DNA of 64,000 bases from Halomonas binhaiensis (GTDB lineage: Bacteria; Pseudomonadota; Gammaproteobacteria; Pseudomonadales; Halomonadaceae). The stretch's first letter is position 1. Every line of letters starts with the position of its first letter. The notes beneath the pieces are model-generated. The model worked only from the letters and a program-made list of their open reading frames with translations. It did no database searches and was not told the origin of the DNA. Location: the NCBI RefSeq assembly GCF_008329985.2, contig NZ_CP038437.2:434001-498000 (forward strand), written 5' to 3'. Below are positions 15,970-25,855 of this stretch, one piece after another. The position numbers and the translations under genes were made by a program.

Positions 15970-16230
15970 ATGGCCGAAGAGAAAAAAGCCCGTAAGCTCA
16001 CCGGTAAGGTGGTGAGTGACAAGATGGAGAAGTCCATCGTTGTCATGATCGAGCGTCGTGAGCGCCACCCGATCTACGGCAAATATGTCAAGCGCTCCAC
16101 CAAGCTGCACGCCCACGACGAGACCAACCAGGCTAAGGCTGGCGATACGGTAACCATTCAGGAATGCCGTCCGCTGTCCAAGAACAAGGCTTGGACTCTG
16201 GTCGAGGTCGTCGAGCAGGCCAAGGGTTGA
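15970..16230 (+). CDS. rpsQ: 30S ribosomal protein S17
   Basis: Primary 16S rRNA-binding protein of the small-subunit body, OB fold. The frame is open for seven codons upstream inside rpmC, but the start at [20 protein letters not shown] gives 86 residues (E. coli 84) and avoids that overlap. The core block [17 protein letters not shown] is typical. Last gene of the S10-type block; a small hairpin covers its stop codon before rplN. Confidence 0.98.
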   Translation: MAEEKKARKLTGKVVSDKMEKSIVVMIERRERHPIYGKYVKRSTKLHAHDETNQAKAGDTVTIQECRPLSKNKAWTLVEVVEQAKG

Positions 16231-16249
16231 TAGGCCCTCGGTCTATCAA
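16227..16249 (+). other. Hairpin over the rpsQ stop codon
   Basis: A 7-bp stem TTGATAG (16227-16233) / CTATCAA (16243-16249) whose left arm contains the rpsQ TGA. It sits at the boundary between S10 and spc genes. There is no T-tract, so it is not a terminator. A role in processing or translation is possible but unproven. Confidence 0.4.
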
Positions 16250-16283
16250 TTCAGTGCAGTCAGATTAGGTTTGGAGAAAACCG

Positions 16284-16655
16284 ATGATTCAGACTCAGAC
16301 AATGCTGGATGTTGCTGACAACAGCGGGGCGCGCCGGGTGCAATGCATCAAGGTGCTCGGTGGTTCTCACCGCCGTTACGCTCGCGTTGGCGACGTCATC
16401 AAGGTCACGGTGAAAGAAGCCATCCCGCGCGGCAAGGTCAAAAAAGGCCAGGTGCTGAAGGCGGTGGTTGTTCGCACCAAGAGTGGTGTTCGTCGTCCCG
16501 ACGGTTCACTGATTCGCTTCGATGGAAATGCGGCCGTTTTGTTGAACAACACCAACGAGCAGCCGATCGGTACCCGTATCTTCGGGCCGGTGACCCGTGA
16601 ACTTCGTAACGAGAAGTTCATGAAGATCATTTCCTTGGCGCCTGAAGTGCTGTAA
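16284..16655 (+). CDS. rplN: 50S ribosomal protein L14
   Basis: Large-subunit interface protein at bridge B5 and B8. It has 123 residues as in E. coli, starting [17 protein letters not shown] after TTGGAG, with the block [20 protein letters not shown]. It begins the spc-type gene block, 53 nt after rpsQ. No clear separate promoter was seen in that gap. Confidence 0.99.
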   Translation: MIQTQTMLDVADNSGARRVQCIKVLGGSHRRYARVGDVIKVTVKEAIPRGKVKKGQVLKAVVVRTKSGVRRPDGSLIRFDGNAAVLLNNTNEQPIGTRIFGPVTRELRNEKFMKIISLAPEVL

Positions 16656-16669
16656 GGAGCGAGGCGAGT

Positions 16670-16987
16670 ATGCAAAAGATCAAACGTGATGATGAAGTCA
16701 TCGTCATCGCCGGCAAGGATAAGGGTAAGCGCGGCACCGTGAAGCGCGTCCTCAAGGACGACCGCTTCGTAGTGTCCGGTGTGAACATGATCAAGCGTCA
16801 CACCAAGCCCAATCCGATGGCGGGCAATCAGGGCGGTATCGTCGAGCGCGAGGCACCGATTCACGCGTCCAACGTGGCGATCTTCAATCAGGAGACCGGC
16901 AAAGCGGATCGCGTCGGCTTCCAGATCCAGGAAGACGGTACCAAGGTACGTATCTACAAGTCGACGCAAGCGCAGATCGACGCCTAA
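16670..16987 (+). CDS. rplX: 50S ribosomal protein L24
   Basis: Assembly-initiator protein of the large subunit with a KOW motif near the N-terminus ([20 protein letters not shown]). It has 105 residues (E. coli 104). It starts after TAAGGAG, 14 nt after rplN, and is followed 18 nt later by rplE. Confidence 0.99.
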   Translation: MQKIKRDDEVIVIAGKDKGKRGTVKRVLKDDRFVVSGVNMIKRHTKPNPMAGNQGGIVEREAPIHASNVAIFNQETGKADRVGFQIQEDGTKVRIYKSTQAQIDA

Positions 16988-17005
16988 CGCGAGTCGGATA
17001 GCAAA

Positions 17006-17545
17006 ATGGCGAACTTGAAAGAACGTTATCAAAACGAGGTGGTGGCTCAACTCAAAGAGCAGTTCAGCTACGCCAACGTTATGCAGGTACCCCGGATCAC
17101 CAAGGTGACCCTGAACATGGGTATCGGCGAAGCGACCAGCGACAAAAAGCTGATCGACGCAGCCATCGGTGACATGGAGAAGCTCTCCGGTCAGAAGCCG
17201 ATGGTGACCAAGGCACGTAAGTCCATCGCGGGCTTCAAGGTGCGTGAAGGCTGGCCGATTGGGGTCAAGGTCACTCTGCGCAGTGAGCGTATGTGGGACT
17301 TCCTCGATCGCCTGGTGAATATCGCGATCCCCCGCGTTCGTGACTTCCGTGGTCTCAACCCGAAGTCCTTCGACGGTCGTGGCAACTATTCCATGGGGGT
17401 GCGTGAGCAGATCATCTTCCCGGAGATCGAATATGATAAGATCGACCGGATTCGTGGTCTGGATGTCACCATCACCACTACTGCCAACACCGATGAAGAA
17501 GGTCGTGCGCTGCTGAGCGCGCTGAACTTCCCGTTCAAGAAATAA
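17006..17545 (+). CDS. rplE: 50S ribosomal protein L5
   Basis: 5S rRNA-binding protein of the central protuberance, 179 residues as in E. coli. Typical blocks are [12 protein letters not shown] and [20 protein letters not shown]. In E. coli the spc operon is repressed by S8 binding at the start of rplE; whether an equivalent site exists here was not determined. rpsN follows after 10 nt. Confidence 0.99.
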   Translation: MANLKERYQNEVVAQLKEQFSYANVMQVPRITKVTLNMGIGEATSDKKLIDAAIGDMEKLSGQKPMVTKARKSIAGFKVREGWPIGVKVTLRSERMWDFLDRLVNIAIPRVRDFRGLNPKSFDGRGNYSMGVREQIIFPEIEYDKIDRIRGLDVTITTTANTDEEGRALLSALNFPFKK

Positions 17546-17555
17546 GGGTGGGATC

Positions 17556-17861
17556 ATGGCAAAGAAAAGCATGGTAGAGCGCGAGCTCAAGCGTACCAAG
17601 CTGGTGGAAAAGTTCGCTGCCAAGCGCGCTGCGCTCAAGGCGATCATCCAGGACGTGAACGCTTCTGATGAAGAGCGCTTCGATGCGCAGCTCAAGTTGC
17701 AGTCGCTGCCGCGTGACTCCAGCCCGGTACGTCAGCGTAACCGCTGTCGTGTCACTGGCCGTCCGCACGGCTACTACAACAAGTTCGGCCTCGGCCGTAA
17801 CAAGCTGCGTGAAGCCGCCATGCGTGGCGACGTTCCCGGACTCAAGAAGTCCAGCTGGTAA
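17556..17861 (+). CDS. rpsN: 30S ribosomal protein S14, zinc-free long form
   Basis: Small-subunit head protein. It has 101 residues, starting [13 protein letters not shown] and ending [11 protein letters not shown]. The zinc-ribbon CxxC pairs of the short S14 type are absent, so this is the zinc-independent long form, as in E. coli. It lies between rplE and rpsH in the canonical order. Confidence 0.99.
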   Translation: MAKKSMVERELKRTKLVEKFAAKRAALKAIIQDVNASDEERFDAQLKLQSLPRDSSPVRQRNRCRVTGRPHGYYNKFGLGRNKLREAAMRGDVPGLKKSSW

Positions 17862-17893
17862 CGCCACGTAGAATCATCAGGAGTGCAAGTTAA

Positions 17894-18286
17894 ATGAGCA
17901 TGCAAGACACTCTGGCGGATATGTTTACCCGTATCCGCAATGCACAGCAGGCCACCAAGGAGACGGTTACCATGCCGTCCTCCAAGCTCAAGATTGAAGT
18001 GGCCCGTGTGCTGAAAGAAGAGGGTTACATCACTGACTTCGCTGTAAGCGAATCAGCCAAGCCCGAACTGACCGTCAGCCTCAAGTACTTTGAAGGCAAG
18101 GGGGTTATCGAGCACCTGCAGCGGGTTTCCAAGCCTTCCCTGCGTAACTACAAGGGCAAGGATGCGCTGCCGAAGGTCGCCGATGGCCTGGGCGTTGCGA
18201 TCGTCTCCACCTCCAATGGTGTGATGACTGACCGCGCTGCTCGCCAGGCTGGTGTTGGCGGCGAAGTCCTCTGCACCGTATTCTAG
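17894..18286 (+). CDS. rpsH: 30S ribosomal protein S8
   Basis: Primary 16S rRNA-binding protein of the central domain and, in E. coli, translational repressor of the spc operon. It has 130 residues as in E. coli. Starts [18 protein letters not shown] and ends with the RNA-binding block [23 protein letters not shown] follows CAGGAGTG; rplF starts 9 nt after the stop. Confidence 0.99.
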   Translation: MSMQDTLADMFTRIRNAQQATKETVTMPSSKLKIEVARVLKEEGYITDFAVSESAKPELTVSLKYFEGKGVIEHLQRVSKPSLRNYKGKDALPKVADGLGVAIVSTSNGVMTDRAARQAGVGGEVLCTVF

Positions 18287-18295
18287 GAGTTTGGA

Positions 18296-18826
18296 ATGTC
18301 CCGCGTAGCCAAATATCCGGTTAAAGTGCCTGCCGGCGTCGAGGTCAAACTCGATGACGGCACTCTGACTGCCAAGGGCGGTCAGGGCACGCTTTCTCTG
18401 GCTGTCCACAGTGATGTGGTCATCGGCCAGGAAGATGGTCAGCTGACCTTCACCCCGAGCGAGTCCGCCAAGAGCTGGGCGATGGTCGGTACCACTCGTG
18501 CCCTGGTCCAGAACCTGGTCACAGGTGTATCTGAAGGCTTCACCAAGACCCTCGAAATCGTCGGCGTCGGTTATCGCGCTCAAGCGAAAGGCCAGACGCT
18601 CAATCTGTCACTGGGCTTTTCTCACCCGGTCGATTATGAACTGCCTGAAGGTGTGTCTGCGGAAACTCCGAAGAACACCACTATCGTGCTGAAGAGCGCG
18701 GACAAGCAGAAGCTCGGCCAGGTCGCAGCGGAAATCCGCGCACATCGTCCGCCTGAGCCTTATAAGGGCAAGGGTGTACGTTATGCGGATGAGCATGTCC
18801 GCCGTAAAGAAGCCAAGAAGAAGTAA
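18296..18826 (+). CDS. rplF: 50S ribosomal protein L6
   Basis: Large-subunit protein near the factor-binding site. It has 176 residues (E. coli 177), starting [17 protein letters not shown], with the C-terminal signature [20 protein letters not shown]. It follows rpsH by 9 nt with an AGGAG site and precedes rplR by 9 nt. Confidence 0.99.
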   Translation: MSRVAKYPVKVPAGVEVKLDDGTLTAKGGQGTLSLAVHSDVVIGQEDGQLTFTPSESAKSWAMVGTTRALVQNLVTGVSEGFTKTLEIVGVGYRAQAKGQTLNLSLGFSHPVDYELPEGVSAETPKNTTIVLKSADKQKLGQVAAEIRAHRPPEPYKGKGVRYADEHVRRKEAKKK

Positions 18827-18835
18827 GGCAGGGTT

Positions 18836-19186
18836 ATGAACGCGAAGAAAGAATCTCGTCTCCGTCGTGCCCGCCGCGCTCGCGCCAAGATCCGCGAGCT
18901 GGGCGTGTTTCGCCTGTGCGTGAACCGTACCCCTCGTCACATCTATGCGCAGATTATCTCGCCGGATGGTGGCAAGGTCCTGGCCAGCGCTTCCACGCTG
19001 GACAAGAGCCTGCGTGAGGGTGCGACCGGTAATTCTGACGCCGCCGCCAAGGTGGGTGCTCTGATTGCTGAACGCGCTAAGGAAGCAGGCATCACCCAGG
19101 TGGCCTTCGACCGCGCTGGCTTCAAGTATCACGGTCGTGTGAAGGCCCTGGCCGACGCCGCTCGTGAAGGCGGCCTGGAATTCTAA
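18836..19186 (+). CDS. rplR: 50S ribosomal protein L18
   Basis: 5S rRNA-binding protein that helps bring 5S rRNA into the large subunit. It has 116 residues (E. coli 117), with a basic N-terminus and the block [20 protein letters not shown], ending [10 protein letters not shown]. Canonical spc-block position before rpsE. Confidence 0.99.
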   Translation: MNAKKESRLRRARRARAKIRELGVFRLCVNRTPRHIYAQIISPDGGKVLASASTLDKSLREGATGNSDAAAKVGALIAERAKEAGITQVAFDRAGFKYHGRVKALADAAREGGLEF

Positions 19187-19197
19187 AGGGTTTTACG

Positions 19198-19698
19198 ATG
19201 GCGAAGAACGAACAGCAAAACGGCGATCTGCAGGAAAAGCTCGTGCAGGTCAACCGTGTCGCCAAGGTGGTCAAGGGTGGCCGTATTTTCGGTTTCACCG
19301 CTCTGACCGTCGTTGGTGATGGTAACGGCAGGGTCGGCTTCGGTCGCGGCAAGGCACGTGAAGTGCCGGTCGCTATCCAGAAGGCCATGGACCAGGCTCG
19401 TCGCAACATGGTCAAGGTCAACCTGGTCAATGGTACTCTGCAGTACCCGGTCAAGGCTCGCCATGGCGCCTCCAAGGTGTTCATGAAGCCGGCTTCTGAC
19501 GGTACCGGTATCATCGCAGGCGGCGCCATGCGTTCCGTGCTGGAACTGGCTGGTGTCCATAACGTCCTGGCCAAGTGCTACGGTTCCACCAACCCGGTGA
19601 ACGTGGTGCGTGCTACTGTCAAGGGTCTGACTTCCATGCAGTCCCCTGAAGATGTAGCCGCCAAGCGCGGTCTCTCTGTTGAAGCGATCACGGGGTAA
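19198..19698 (+). CDS. rpsE: 30S ribosomal protein S5
   Basis: Small-subunit protein of the decoding and mRNA-entry region; site of spectinomycin-resistance changes in other bacteria. It has 166 residues (E. coli 167), with the block [20 protein letters not shown] and the loop [15 protein letters not shown]. It is followed after 6 nt by rpmD. Confidence 0.99.
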   Translation: MAKNEQQNGDLQEKLVQVNRVAKVVKGGRIFGFTALTVVGDGNGRVGFGRGKAREVPVAIQKAMDQARRNMVKVNLVNGTLQYPVKARHGASKVFMKPASDGTGIIAGGAMRSVLELAGVHNVLAKCYGSTNPVNVVRATVKGLTSMQSPEDVAAKRGLSVEAITG

Positions 19699-19704
19699 GA
19701 CACC

Positions 19705-19887
19705 ATGGCAGCAACGATCAAGGTTACCCAGATCCGTAGCACCATCGGCGTTCTGGAAAAGCACAAGGCCACCATGCGTGGCCTGGGCCTGCGCCGCATC
19801 GGTCACACGGTTGAGCTGGAAGACACCCCTGCCGTTCGCGGCATGATCCACAAGGTCAACTACCTTGTGCGAGTTGAGGGAGAGTAA
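19705..19887 (+). CDS. rpmD: 50S ribosomal protein L30
   Basis: Small large-subunit protein. It has 60 residues (E. coli 59), with the pattern [11 protein letters not shown] and [19 protein letters not shown]. It starts 6 nt after rpsE and ends 3 nt before rplO, so the three genes are very tightly packed. Confidence 0.98.
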   Translation: MAATIKVTQIRSTIGVLEKHKATMRGLGLRRIGHTVELEDTPAVRGMIHKVNYLVRVEGE

Positions 19888-19890
19888 TCC

Positions 19891-20325
19891 ATGAAACTTA
19901 ACAGCCTGAGCCCGGCACCGGGCTCCAAGCACGCTGAAAAGCGCGTCGGTCGTGGCATTGGCTCCGGTCTGGGCAAGACCGGTGGCCGTGGCCACAAGGG
20001 CCAGAAGTCGCGTAGCGGCGGCAGCGTCAAGCCGGGCTTCGAGGGCGGTCAGATGCCTCTGCAGCGCCGTCTGCCGAAGTTTGGCTTCACCTCTGCCAAG
20101 TCTCTGGTTTCCGAAGAAGTACGCCTGGCCGAACTGGCCAAGGTTGCTGGTGACGAAGTCACCCTGGAAACCCTCAAGGCAGCCAACGTGCTGAAGGATG
20201 CGACCAAGTACGCCAAGGTCATCCTTTCCGGCGAACTGAACAAGGCGGTTACCGTTCGCGGTCTGCGTGTCACCAAAGGTGCTCGCGCTGCGATTGAGGC
20301 CGCTGGTGGCAAGGTAGAGGACTAA
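19891..20325 (+). CDS. rplO: 50S ribosomal protein L15
   Basis: Late-assembly large-subunit protein, 144 residues as in E. coli. It starts [20 protein letters not shown] after GAGGGAG and has the glycine-rich basic N-terminal tail ([13 protein letters not shown]) followed by the globular domain. Its stop codon directly abuts the secY start codon. Confidence 0.99.
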   Translation: MKLNSLSPAPGSKHAEKRVGRGIGSGLGKTGGRGHKGQKSRSGGSVKPGFEGGQMPLQRRLPKFGFTSAKSLVSEEVRLAELAKVAGDEVTLETLKAANVLKDATKYAKVILSGELNKAVTVRGLRVTKGARAAIEAAGGKVED

Positions 20326-21657
20326 ATGGCCAAGTCAGGAAATATGCCGGCGATGGGCAGCGGTCTGAGTGAACTGTGGGCGCGTCTGCGCTTCGTGCTC
20401 CTCGCCATTGTGGTTTACCGTATCGGTGCCCACATCCCCGTTCCCGGTATCAATCCTGACCAGCTTGCTGCCTTGTTCAGGGAGCAGCAGGGTACCATCC
20501 TGGGCATGTTCAACATGTTCTCGGGTGGTGCCCTGGAGCGCATGAGTATCTTCGCGTTGGGCATCATGCCCTATATCTCCGCGTCGATTGTCATGCAGCT
20601 GTTGACCGCCGTCGTGCCTCGCCTCGAGCAGTTGAAGAAAGAAGGCGAGAGCGGTCGCCGCAAGATCAGCCAGTACACGCGCTACGGCACGGTGGTGCTG
20701 GCCCTCGTCCAGGCCGCGGGAATGTCCGTGGGTCTGGGGAGCCAAGGCATCGCTTACGCAGCCGACTTCAGTTTCTATTTCACCGCCATCATTACCTTTG
20801 TGTGTGGGGCGGTGTTCCTGATGTGGCTGGGTGAGCAGATCACCGAGAAGGGAATTGGCAACGGCATTTCGTTGCTGATTTTTGCCGGTATCGTCGCCGG
20901 TCTGCCAAGCGCCGTGGCCCAGGCTTTTGAACTGGCCCGCAATGAAGGTGCGTGGAATGTGTTGCCGCTGTTGGCACTATCCCTGCTGGGAATTGCCACT
21001 GTGGCGTTTGTCGTGTTTATCGAACGCGGTCAGCGTCGCATCACGGTCAACTACCCACGTCGCCAGGTGGGCAACAAGATGTATGCTGGGCAGAGTAGTT
21101 ATCTGCCACTCAAGGTGAACATGGCGGGTGTCATTCCGGCCATCTTTGCTTCCAGCATCCTGCTTTTCCCCGCATCACTCGGTCAATGGGTTGGTGCCGG
21201 TGAAGGTATGGAGTGGCTGCAGCGTGCTTCCCAGGCTCTGGCTCCGGGACAGCCTCTGTACATCTTGCTTTTCGCGGCGGCGGTGGTATTCTTCTGCTTC
21301 TTTTACACAGCGCTGGTCTTCAATCCCAAGGATGTTGCCGACAACCTCAAGAAGTCGGGAGCCTTCCTGCCGGGGATTCGTCCCGGAGAACAGACCGCTC
21401 GCTATGTCGATAAGGTCATGACTCGTCTGACCTTGTTCGGTGCCCTCTACATCACTGCGGTTTCCCTGATGCCCCAGTTCCTGATCGTGGCCTGGAACGT
21501 GCCGTTCTTCTTTGGCGGAACCTCGTTGCTGATCGTGGTAGTGGTCATCATGGACTTCATGGCTCAGGTGCAATCGCATCTCATGTCGCACCAGTATGAG
21601 TCGGTGATGAAGAAGTCCAACCTGAAAGGCTACGGTAGCGGCGGCATCATGCGCTGA
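20326..21657 (+). CDS. secY: Preprotein translocase subunit SecY
   Basis: Central channel of the Sec translocon in the inner membrane, partner of SecE and SecG and of SecA. It has 443 residues as in E. coli. Ten hydrophobic segments are visible. Landmarks are the early [10 protein letters not shown] motif and the cytoplasmic loop [15 protein letters not shown]. The ATG starts on the base after the rplO stop, indicating coupling to the ribosomal genes. rpmJ follows after 97 nt. Confidence 0.99.
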   Translation: MAKSGNMPAMGSGLSELWARLRFVLLAIVVYRIGAHIPVPGINPDQLAALFREQQGTILGMFNMFSGGALERMSIFALGIMPYISASIVMQLLTAVVPRLEQLKKEGESGRRKISQYTRYGTVVLALVQAAGMSVGLGSQGIAYAADFSFYFTAIITFVCGAVFLMWLGEQITEKGIGNGISLLIFAGIVAGLPSAVAQAFELARNEGAWNVLPLLALSLLGIATVAFVVFIERGQRRITVNYPRRQVGNKMYAGQSSYLPLKVNMAGVIPAIFASSILLFPASLGQWVGAGEGMEWLQRASQALAPGQPLYILLFAAAVVFFCFFYTALVFNPKDVADNLKKSGAFLPGIRPGEQTARYVDKVMTRLTLFGALYITAVSLMPQFLIVAWNVPFFFGGTSLLIVVVVIMDFMAQVQSHLMSHQYESVMKKSNLKGYGSGGIMR

Positions 21658-21754
21658 GCCCGCAAGAATTCAGGCTAGAGCGTTGCAAGCCGATTGGGCA
21701 CGTCGCGAGCCGTTAGTTCGGCTCGTGTCGTGAGCCAACTTTGGAGAGAGAACG

Positions 21755-21868
21755 ATGAAAGTTCGTGCTTCCGTGAAGAAAATGTGCCGCAACTGCAAGA
21801 TCATTCGTCGCAATGGCGCCGTGCGCGTCATTTGCAGCGAGCCGCGGCACAAGCAGCGCCAGGGCTAA
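21755..21868 (+). CDS. rpmJ: 50S ribosomal protein L36
   Basis: Smallest large-subunit protein, 37 residues, starting [15 protein letters not shown] and ending RHKQRQG. Zinc ligands C11, C14, C27 and H32 are all present, so this is the zinc-binding form. One residue shorter than E. coli L36. ATG follows GGAGAGAG. Canonical position between secY and rpsM. Confidence 0.97.
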   Translation: MKVRASVKKMCRNCKIIRRNGAVRVICSEPRHKQRQG

Positions 21869-21905
21869 CCCCTGGCCTGCAATGAACCGGGTGCTGGCAT
21901 GCCTC

Positions 21906-21934
21906 TTGCCCTTTTGGAGGGGAAGGGGTATGCT
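21906..21934 (+). promoter_or_regulatory. Probable promoter of the alpha operon (rpsM)
   Basis: TTGCCC (21906-21911), 17-nt spacer, TATGCT (21929-21934), about 55 nt before rpsM. E. coli also has a separate alpha-operon promoter here. The -35 box matches only in its first four positions, so confidence is moderate. Confidence 0.5.
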
Positions 21935-21992
21935 ATTGCGCCTTTTGTAGTTGATTAAACCGAGCAAGCCGCTCAAATTTCGGAGTAAGCTG

Positions 21993-22349
21993 ATGGCCCG
22001 TATTGCAGGCGTCAATATCCCGGACAACAAGCATGCGGCGATCTCGCTGACCTATATCTTCGGGATTGGCCGCACTCGTGCACAAGAAATCTGTGCAGCG
22101 ACCGGCATCGTGCCGACCACCAAGATTCAGGATCTGTCCTCTGAAGAGCTGGACACCCTGCGTGGTGAAGTTGGCAAGTACACCGTAGAAGGCGATCTTC
22201 GTCGTGATGTGACGCTGAACATCAAGCGTCTCATGGACCTGGGTTGCTATCGTGGTCTGCGTCATCGTCGTGGTCTTCCGCTGCGTGGTCAGCGTACCAA
22301 GACCAACGCGCGTACCCGTAAGGGACCGCGTAAGCCGATCCGCAAATAA
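21993..22349 (+). CDS. rpsM: 30S ribosomal protein S13
   Basis: Head protein forming intersubunit bridges and contacting P-site tRNA. The frame extends 14 codons upstream, but the ATG at [14 protein letters not shown] has a CGGAG site and gives 118 residues, the E. coli length. The basic tail [17 protein letters not shown] is intact. First gene of the alpha operon; in E. coli S4 represses translation at this start, and an equivalent site is plausible but not shown. Confidence 0.98.
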   Translation: MARIAGVNIPDNKHAAISLTYIFGIGRTRAQEICAATGIVPTTKIQDLSSEELDTLRGEVGKYTVEGDLRRDVTLNIKRLMDLGCYRGLRHRRGLPLRGQRTKTNARTRKGPRKPIRK

Positions 22350-22446
22350 CACACTAGGTTCTGTGCGATGAGTCGGCGAACATAGCAACTCCGAACAGTT
22401 TTCGTACAGACTTAGTTTTAGTGTAAAGACAGGAACAGACATCAAC

Positions 22447-22833
22447 ATGGCTAACCCGCGTAGCAACCGTAAAAAGGTTAAAAAGCAGGTGGTGGATGCG
22501 GTAGCGCATATCCATGCCTCTTTTAACAACACGATCATTACGATCACAGACCGCCAGGGCAACGCTCTTTCTTGGGCGACTGCCGGTGGTTCGGGTTTTC
22601 GTGGTTCTCGCAAGAGCACCCCGTTCGCGGCTCAAGTGGCAAGCGAGCGTGCAGCGACTGCTGCAGCCGAGTATGGTGTGAAAAACGTAGACGTGCTGGT
22701 CAAGGGCCCCGGTCCTGGCCGTGAATCCGCCGTGCGCGCACTGAACGCCGCCGGTTTCCGCGTGCAAAGCATCACCGACGCGACGCCCATTCCCCATAAT
22801 GGCTGCCGTCCGCCGAAGAAACGCCGCGTTTAA
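22447..22833 (+). CDS. rpsK: 30S ribosomal protein S11
   Basis: Platform protein of the small subunit near the mRNA exit. It has 128 residues (E. coli 129), with the block [20 protein letters not shown] and C-terminal [15 protein letters not shown]. It lies 97 nt after rpsM, a larger gap than its neighbours show, and 12 nt before rpsD. Confidence 0.99.
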   Translation: MANPRSNRKKVKKQVVDAVAHIHASFNNTIITITDRQGNALSWATAGGSGFRGSRKSTPFAAQVASERAATAAAEYGVKNVDVLVKGPGPGRESAVRALNAAGFRVQSITDATPIPHNGCRPPKKRRV

Positions 22834-22845
22834 GGAGACAGATTC

Positions 22846-23466
22846 ATGGCTCGTTATATTGGACCGAAGTGCAAACTGTCTCGTCGTGAAGGTACCGACC
22901 TCTTCCTCAAGAGCGGTGTCACTCCCTTCGAGAAAAAGTGCAAATCCGAACAGATTCCGGGTGTGCACGGCCAGCGCCGTCAGCGTCTTTCCGACTACGG
23001 CTTGCAGCTTCGTGAGAAGCAAAAAGTGCGTCGCATCTACGGCGTGCTGGAAAAGCAGTTCCGCAACTACTACAAGGAAGCTGCCCGTCTGAAGGGTGCG
23101 ACCGGTGAGTTGTTGCTGCAACTGCTTGAATCCCGACTGGACAACGTCGTCTACCGCATGGGCTTTGGCTCAACTCGTTCCGAGGCGCGTCAGCTGGTCA
23201 GTCACAAGGCGATTGCCGTCAATGGCAAGACCGTCAATGTGGCGTCCTACCAGGTCAAGCCCGGCGACGTGGTGTCTGTCCGTGAGAAGGCCAAGAACCA
23301 GGCGCGCATCCAAAGCGCTCTGGCGATCGCTGCCAACCGTGGCGAAGTGACCTGGATCGAGATTGATGCCAAGAAGATGGAAGGCACCTTCAAGGCGCTG
23401 CCTGAGCGTGGTGACCTGTCTGCCGACATCAACGAACAACTGATCGTCGAGCTGTACTCGAAGTAA
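22846..23466 (+). CDS. rpsD: 30S ribosomal protein S4
   Basis: Primary 16S rRNA-binding protein of the small-subunit body and, in E. coli, repressor of the alpha operon. It has 206 residues as in E. coli. It starts [20 protein letters not shown] and contains the S4 domain around [20 protein letters not shown]. The ATG follows AAGGAGA. A GC hairpin lies between its stop and rpoA. Confidence 0.99.
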   Translation: MARYIGPKCKLSRREGTDLFLKSGVTPFEKKCKSEQIPGVHGQRRQRLSDYGLQLREKQKVRRIYGVLEKQFRNYYKEAARLKGATGELLLQLLESRLDNVVYRMGFGSTRSEARQLVSHKAIAVNGKTVNVASYQVKPGDVVSVREKAKNQARIQSALAIAANRGEVTWIEIDAKKMEGTFKALPERGDLSADINEQLIVELYSK

Positions 23467-23480
23467 GCGGCTAGCCCGTG

Positions 23481-23502
23481 CCGCCCTCCTTCAGGAGGGC
23501 GG
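23481..23502 (+). other. Hairpin between rpsD and rpoA
   Basis: Perfect 9-bp stem (CCGCCCTCC / GGAGGGCGG) with a TTCA loop, 14 nt after the rpsD stop. No T-tract follows. It may attenuate or protect the transcript, and could help set the ratio of rpoA to ribosomal protein mRNA (inference). Confidence 0.55.
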
Positions 23503-23546
23503 TGGTTATTACCGAGTATCCGTTTGGCAGCCTGAAAGGTGTTCAT

Positions 23547-24545
23547 ATGCAGCGTTCAGTGACAGAGTTTCTCCGTCCTCGTGACATCAAGGTCGAAGAG
23601 ATTAGCGCACATCACGCAAAGATCGTGCTTGAGCCGTTCGAGCGTGGCTTCGGCCATACCCTCGGCAACGCTCTGCGTCGTATCCTGCTTTCTTCCATGC
23701 CAGGCTGTGCCGTGGTGGAAGCCGAAATTGCAGGCGTGGACCACGAGTACAGTGCGATCGAAGGCGTACAGGAAGATGTCATCGAAATCCTCCTGAACCT
23801 CAAGGATGTGGCGGTCAAGATGCACAGCCGCGATGAGGCGGTGCTCTCGCTGAACAAGCAGGGCCCCGCCGTCGTCACTGCGGGAGATATCGCCGTCGAT
23901 CATGACGTCGAGATCGTTAATCCTGCGCATGTCATCGCACACATCAATGAAGGCGCCGAGCTGAAAATGCAGCTCAAGGTGGCCCGTGGTCGTGGCTATG
24001 AGCCTGCGGATGTCCGCAGCGAAGCCGAAGATGAATCACGTGCCATCGGTCGCCTGCAACTGGATGCGACCTTCAGCCCTGTGCGTCGCGTTTCCTATGC
24101 TGTCGAGGCCGCTCGTGTAGAGCAACGAACTAACCTCGACAAGCTGGTCATTGACCTGGAAACCGATGGCACCCTGGATCCGGAAGAGGCCATTCGTCGT
24201 AGTGCGACCATTCTGCAAGAGCAGCTGGCCGCCTTCGTCGACTTGGAAGCTGACAAGGAACAGGAAGTGGTGGAGGAAGAGGATCATATCGATCCCATCC
24301 TGTTGCGCCCTGTAGACGATCTCGAGTTGACCGTCCGTAGTGCCAACTGCCTCAAGGCCGAGAATATTTACTACATCGGTGATCTGATTCAGCGCACAGA
24401 AGTTGAGCTGTTGAAGACCCCGAATCTCGGCAAGAAGTCCTTGAATGAAATCAAGGATGTGTTGGCAGCACGTGGTCTGTCCCTCGGCATGCGGCTTGAA
24501 AATTGGCCGCCGGCTAGCCTGAAGGACGACAAGGCCACGGCCTGA
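23547..24545 (+). CDS. rpoA: DNA-directed RNA polymerase alpha subunit
   Basis: Alpha subunit that nucleates polymerase assembly and contacts UP elements and activators. The frame is open 23 codons upstream, but the ATG beginning [12 protein letters not shown] follows AAAGGTG and gives 332 residues (E. coli 329). The N-terminal dimer domain holds [19 protein letters not shown]; the C-terminal domain holds [17 protein letters not shown] and [16 protein letters not shown]. Fourth gene of the alpha operon, before rplQ. Confidence 0.98.
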   Translation: MQRSVTEFLRPRDIKVEEISAHHAKIVLEPFERGFGHTLGNALRRILLSSMPGCAVVEAEIAGVDHEYSAIEGVQEDVIEILLNLKDVAVKMHSRDEAVLSLNKQGPAVVTAGDIAVDHDVEIVNPAHVIAHINEGAELKMQLKVARGRGYEPADVRSEAEDESRAIGRLQLDATFSPVRRVSYAVEAARVEQRTNLDKLVIDLETDGTLDPEEAIRRSATILQEQLAAFVDLEADKEQEVVEEEDHIDPILLRPVDDLELTVRSANCLKAENIYYIGDLIQRTEVELLKTPNLGKKSLNEIKDVLAARGLSLGMRLENWPPASLKDDKATA

Positions 24546-24585
24546 AAGGTCGGCTCGAGTCCCAGTTTGGTAAGGAATCACAACC

Positions 24586-24972
24586 ATGCGTCATCGTAAG
24601 AGTGGTCGTCACCTGAATCGCACGAGCTCGCATCGTCAGGCCATGTTCAAGAACATGAGCGTGTCACTGATCGAGCACGAAGTGATCAAGACAACCCTGC
24701 CCAAGGCCAAGGAGCTGCGTCGTCATATCGAGCCGCTCATCACTCTGGCCAAGCAGGACAGCGTCGCCAATCGTCGTCTGGCCTTCAGCCGTACTCGCTC
24801 TAAAGAAGCGGTCGGCAAGCTCTTCAACGAGCTGGGTCCGCGTTATGCCAATCGCCCGGGCGGTTACGTCCGTGTGTTGAAGTGCGGTTTCCGTACTGGC
24901 GACAACGCCCCCATGGCCTACGTCGAATTGGTTGATCGTCCCGTCGTGGAAGAGGCTGCTGCCGAGGAGTAA
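24586..24972 (+). CDS. rplQ: 50S ribosomal protein L17
   Basis: Large-subunit protein near the tunnel exit. It has 128 residues (E. coli 127), starting [20 protein letters not shown] after AAGGAA, with the [20 protein letters not shown] block and an acidic tail. Last gene of the alpha operon and of the whole ribosomal cluster, closed by a strong terminator. Confidence 0.99.
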   Translation: MRHRKSGRHLNRTSSHRQAMFKNMSVSLIEHEVIKTTLPKAKELRRHIEPLITLAKQDSVANRRLAFSRTRSKEAVGKLFNELGPRYANRPGGYVRVLKCGFRTGDNAPMAYVELVDRPVVEEAAAEE

Positions 24973-25004
24973 TCACTCCCCGTGCAATGACTCTTGCTCG
25001 ACGC

Positions 25005-25037
25005 AAAACCGGCTCCTTCAGGGAGCCGGTTTTTTTT
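25005..25037 (+). terminator. Intrinsic terminator of the alpha operon
   Basis: Stem CCGGCTCC / GGAGCCGG with a TTCAG loop, extended by an A4/T4 pairing, followed by a run of eight T. It ends the ribosomal cluster 32 nt after rplQ and, with A before the stem, may also work in reverse. Confidence 0.93.
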
Positions 25038-25397
25038 GAGGAAAATTTGGCTGCTTTCTAGCGCAGAAGAAAAAAATAATGGTGGGTGGGCCGGGTCTAG
25101 CTGTTCAGGTTATCGCCTGAAGCACCTCTATGTGTAGGCGTATTCCTAAATGGCTGAGGGTGTTTCTGATAGAGCCGTGCATGGATCGACGTAGTGTTTT
25201 TTCGCAGGTAAAACTCGATTGCCTTTGTTTGTAATGAAGGATGGTTGAAACCCGATAGCCTCATCCTGACATGAAACTTCGTCTCGAACTGATGTTTCAA
25301 TACACGATATTTCAAGATGCAAGGGCTCAGGATGAAGGAGCTGGAAGGTTTTCGATCGCACTCTCGAAATAAATGACGTTCTCTAAAGGAGAAAGCA
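25038..25397 (+). other. 360-nt AT-rich intergenic region
   Basis: Between rplQ and the small secreted-protein gene. Two overlapping minus-strand open frames of 71-72 residues are present but show no ribosome binding site or recognisable pattern and are not called. A weak 6-bp hairpin TTCAGG / CCTGAA lies at about 25104-25121. A short inverted repeat (TTTCGA ... TCGAAA) lies about 30-50 nt before the next start. No convincing promoter was found. Confidence 0.5.
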
Positions 25398-25619
25398 ATG
25401 AAAATCCAAATGATCCCAGCTGTTCTGGCAGTATCACTCCTGGCCGCTGGTAGCGCTTATGCCGGTATGGATTCCGCTGTGCTCGAAGAGCATATGCAGG
25501 CGATCTCGAAGCGTGCAGATGAAGCCAGTGATCAAGGCCGGGTAGCGGCTTTGGAGCAGCAAGTAAAAGAACTTGAAGAGCTCCTGCGTAAAACCATGGA
25601 AGAATCTTCTGAAAATTAA
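25398..25619 (+). CDS. Small secreted coiled-coil protein, function unknown
   Basis: It has 73 residues. Residues 1-22 form a Sec signal peptide (MKIQMIPAVLAVSLLAAGSA then YA before GMD) with a type I cleavage site after about residue 22. The mature protein of about 50 residues is highly acidic and has leucine/valine heptads (VAALEQQVKELEELLRKTME), so it is predicted to be a periplasmic helical coiled coil. The ATG has a strong AAAGGAG site, which supports it being real. No lipobox cysteine is present. It stands alone, with a hairpin after it. I do not recognise the family; an Lpp-like helical role would be a guess. Confidence 0.7.
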   Translation: MKIQMIPAVLAVSLLAAGSAYAGMDSAVLEEHMQAISKRADEASDQGRVAALEQQVKELEELLRKTMEESSEN

Positions 25620-25650
25620 TACTGCATGCTAGTCAGATAAGGCTCCTTTG

Positions 25651-25677
25651 GTCAGGGCTGCATTCCGTAGCCCTGAC
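25651..25677 (+). terminator. Hairpin after the small secreted-protein gene
   Basis: A 9-bp stem GTCAGGGCT / AGCCCTGAC with a 9-nt loop, 31 nt after the stop. It is not followed by a T-tract, so termination is uncertain. Confidence 0.5.
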
Positions 25678-25855
25678 GGGGCCGGCTAAATGAACGGTGC
25701 CTTGCCGGTCCGGTGTCGCGCTTGGCAAGGGCTCTAGCGAGTAGATATAACGGATTTCACCACAGCGAATTTAGCGCTTTAACGGAGTGATCCTGACATG
25801 TCATACATTATCTTGCCGTTGGCAGCGGAATAGCTGGAAGAGTATTACTGGTGGA

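Noticed and set aside
16376..17695. 439-residue open frame antisense to rplN-rpsN
   Set aside because: Spans several certain ribosomal genes; shadow frame.
25097..25361. Two overlapping minus-strand frames before the small secreted-protein gene
   Set aside because: No start signals, mixed composition, mutually overlapping.
24973..25397. Possible tRNA gene after rplQ
   Set aside because: No cloverleaf, TTC-loop or CCA-end pattern found here or elsewhere in the window.
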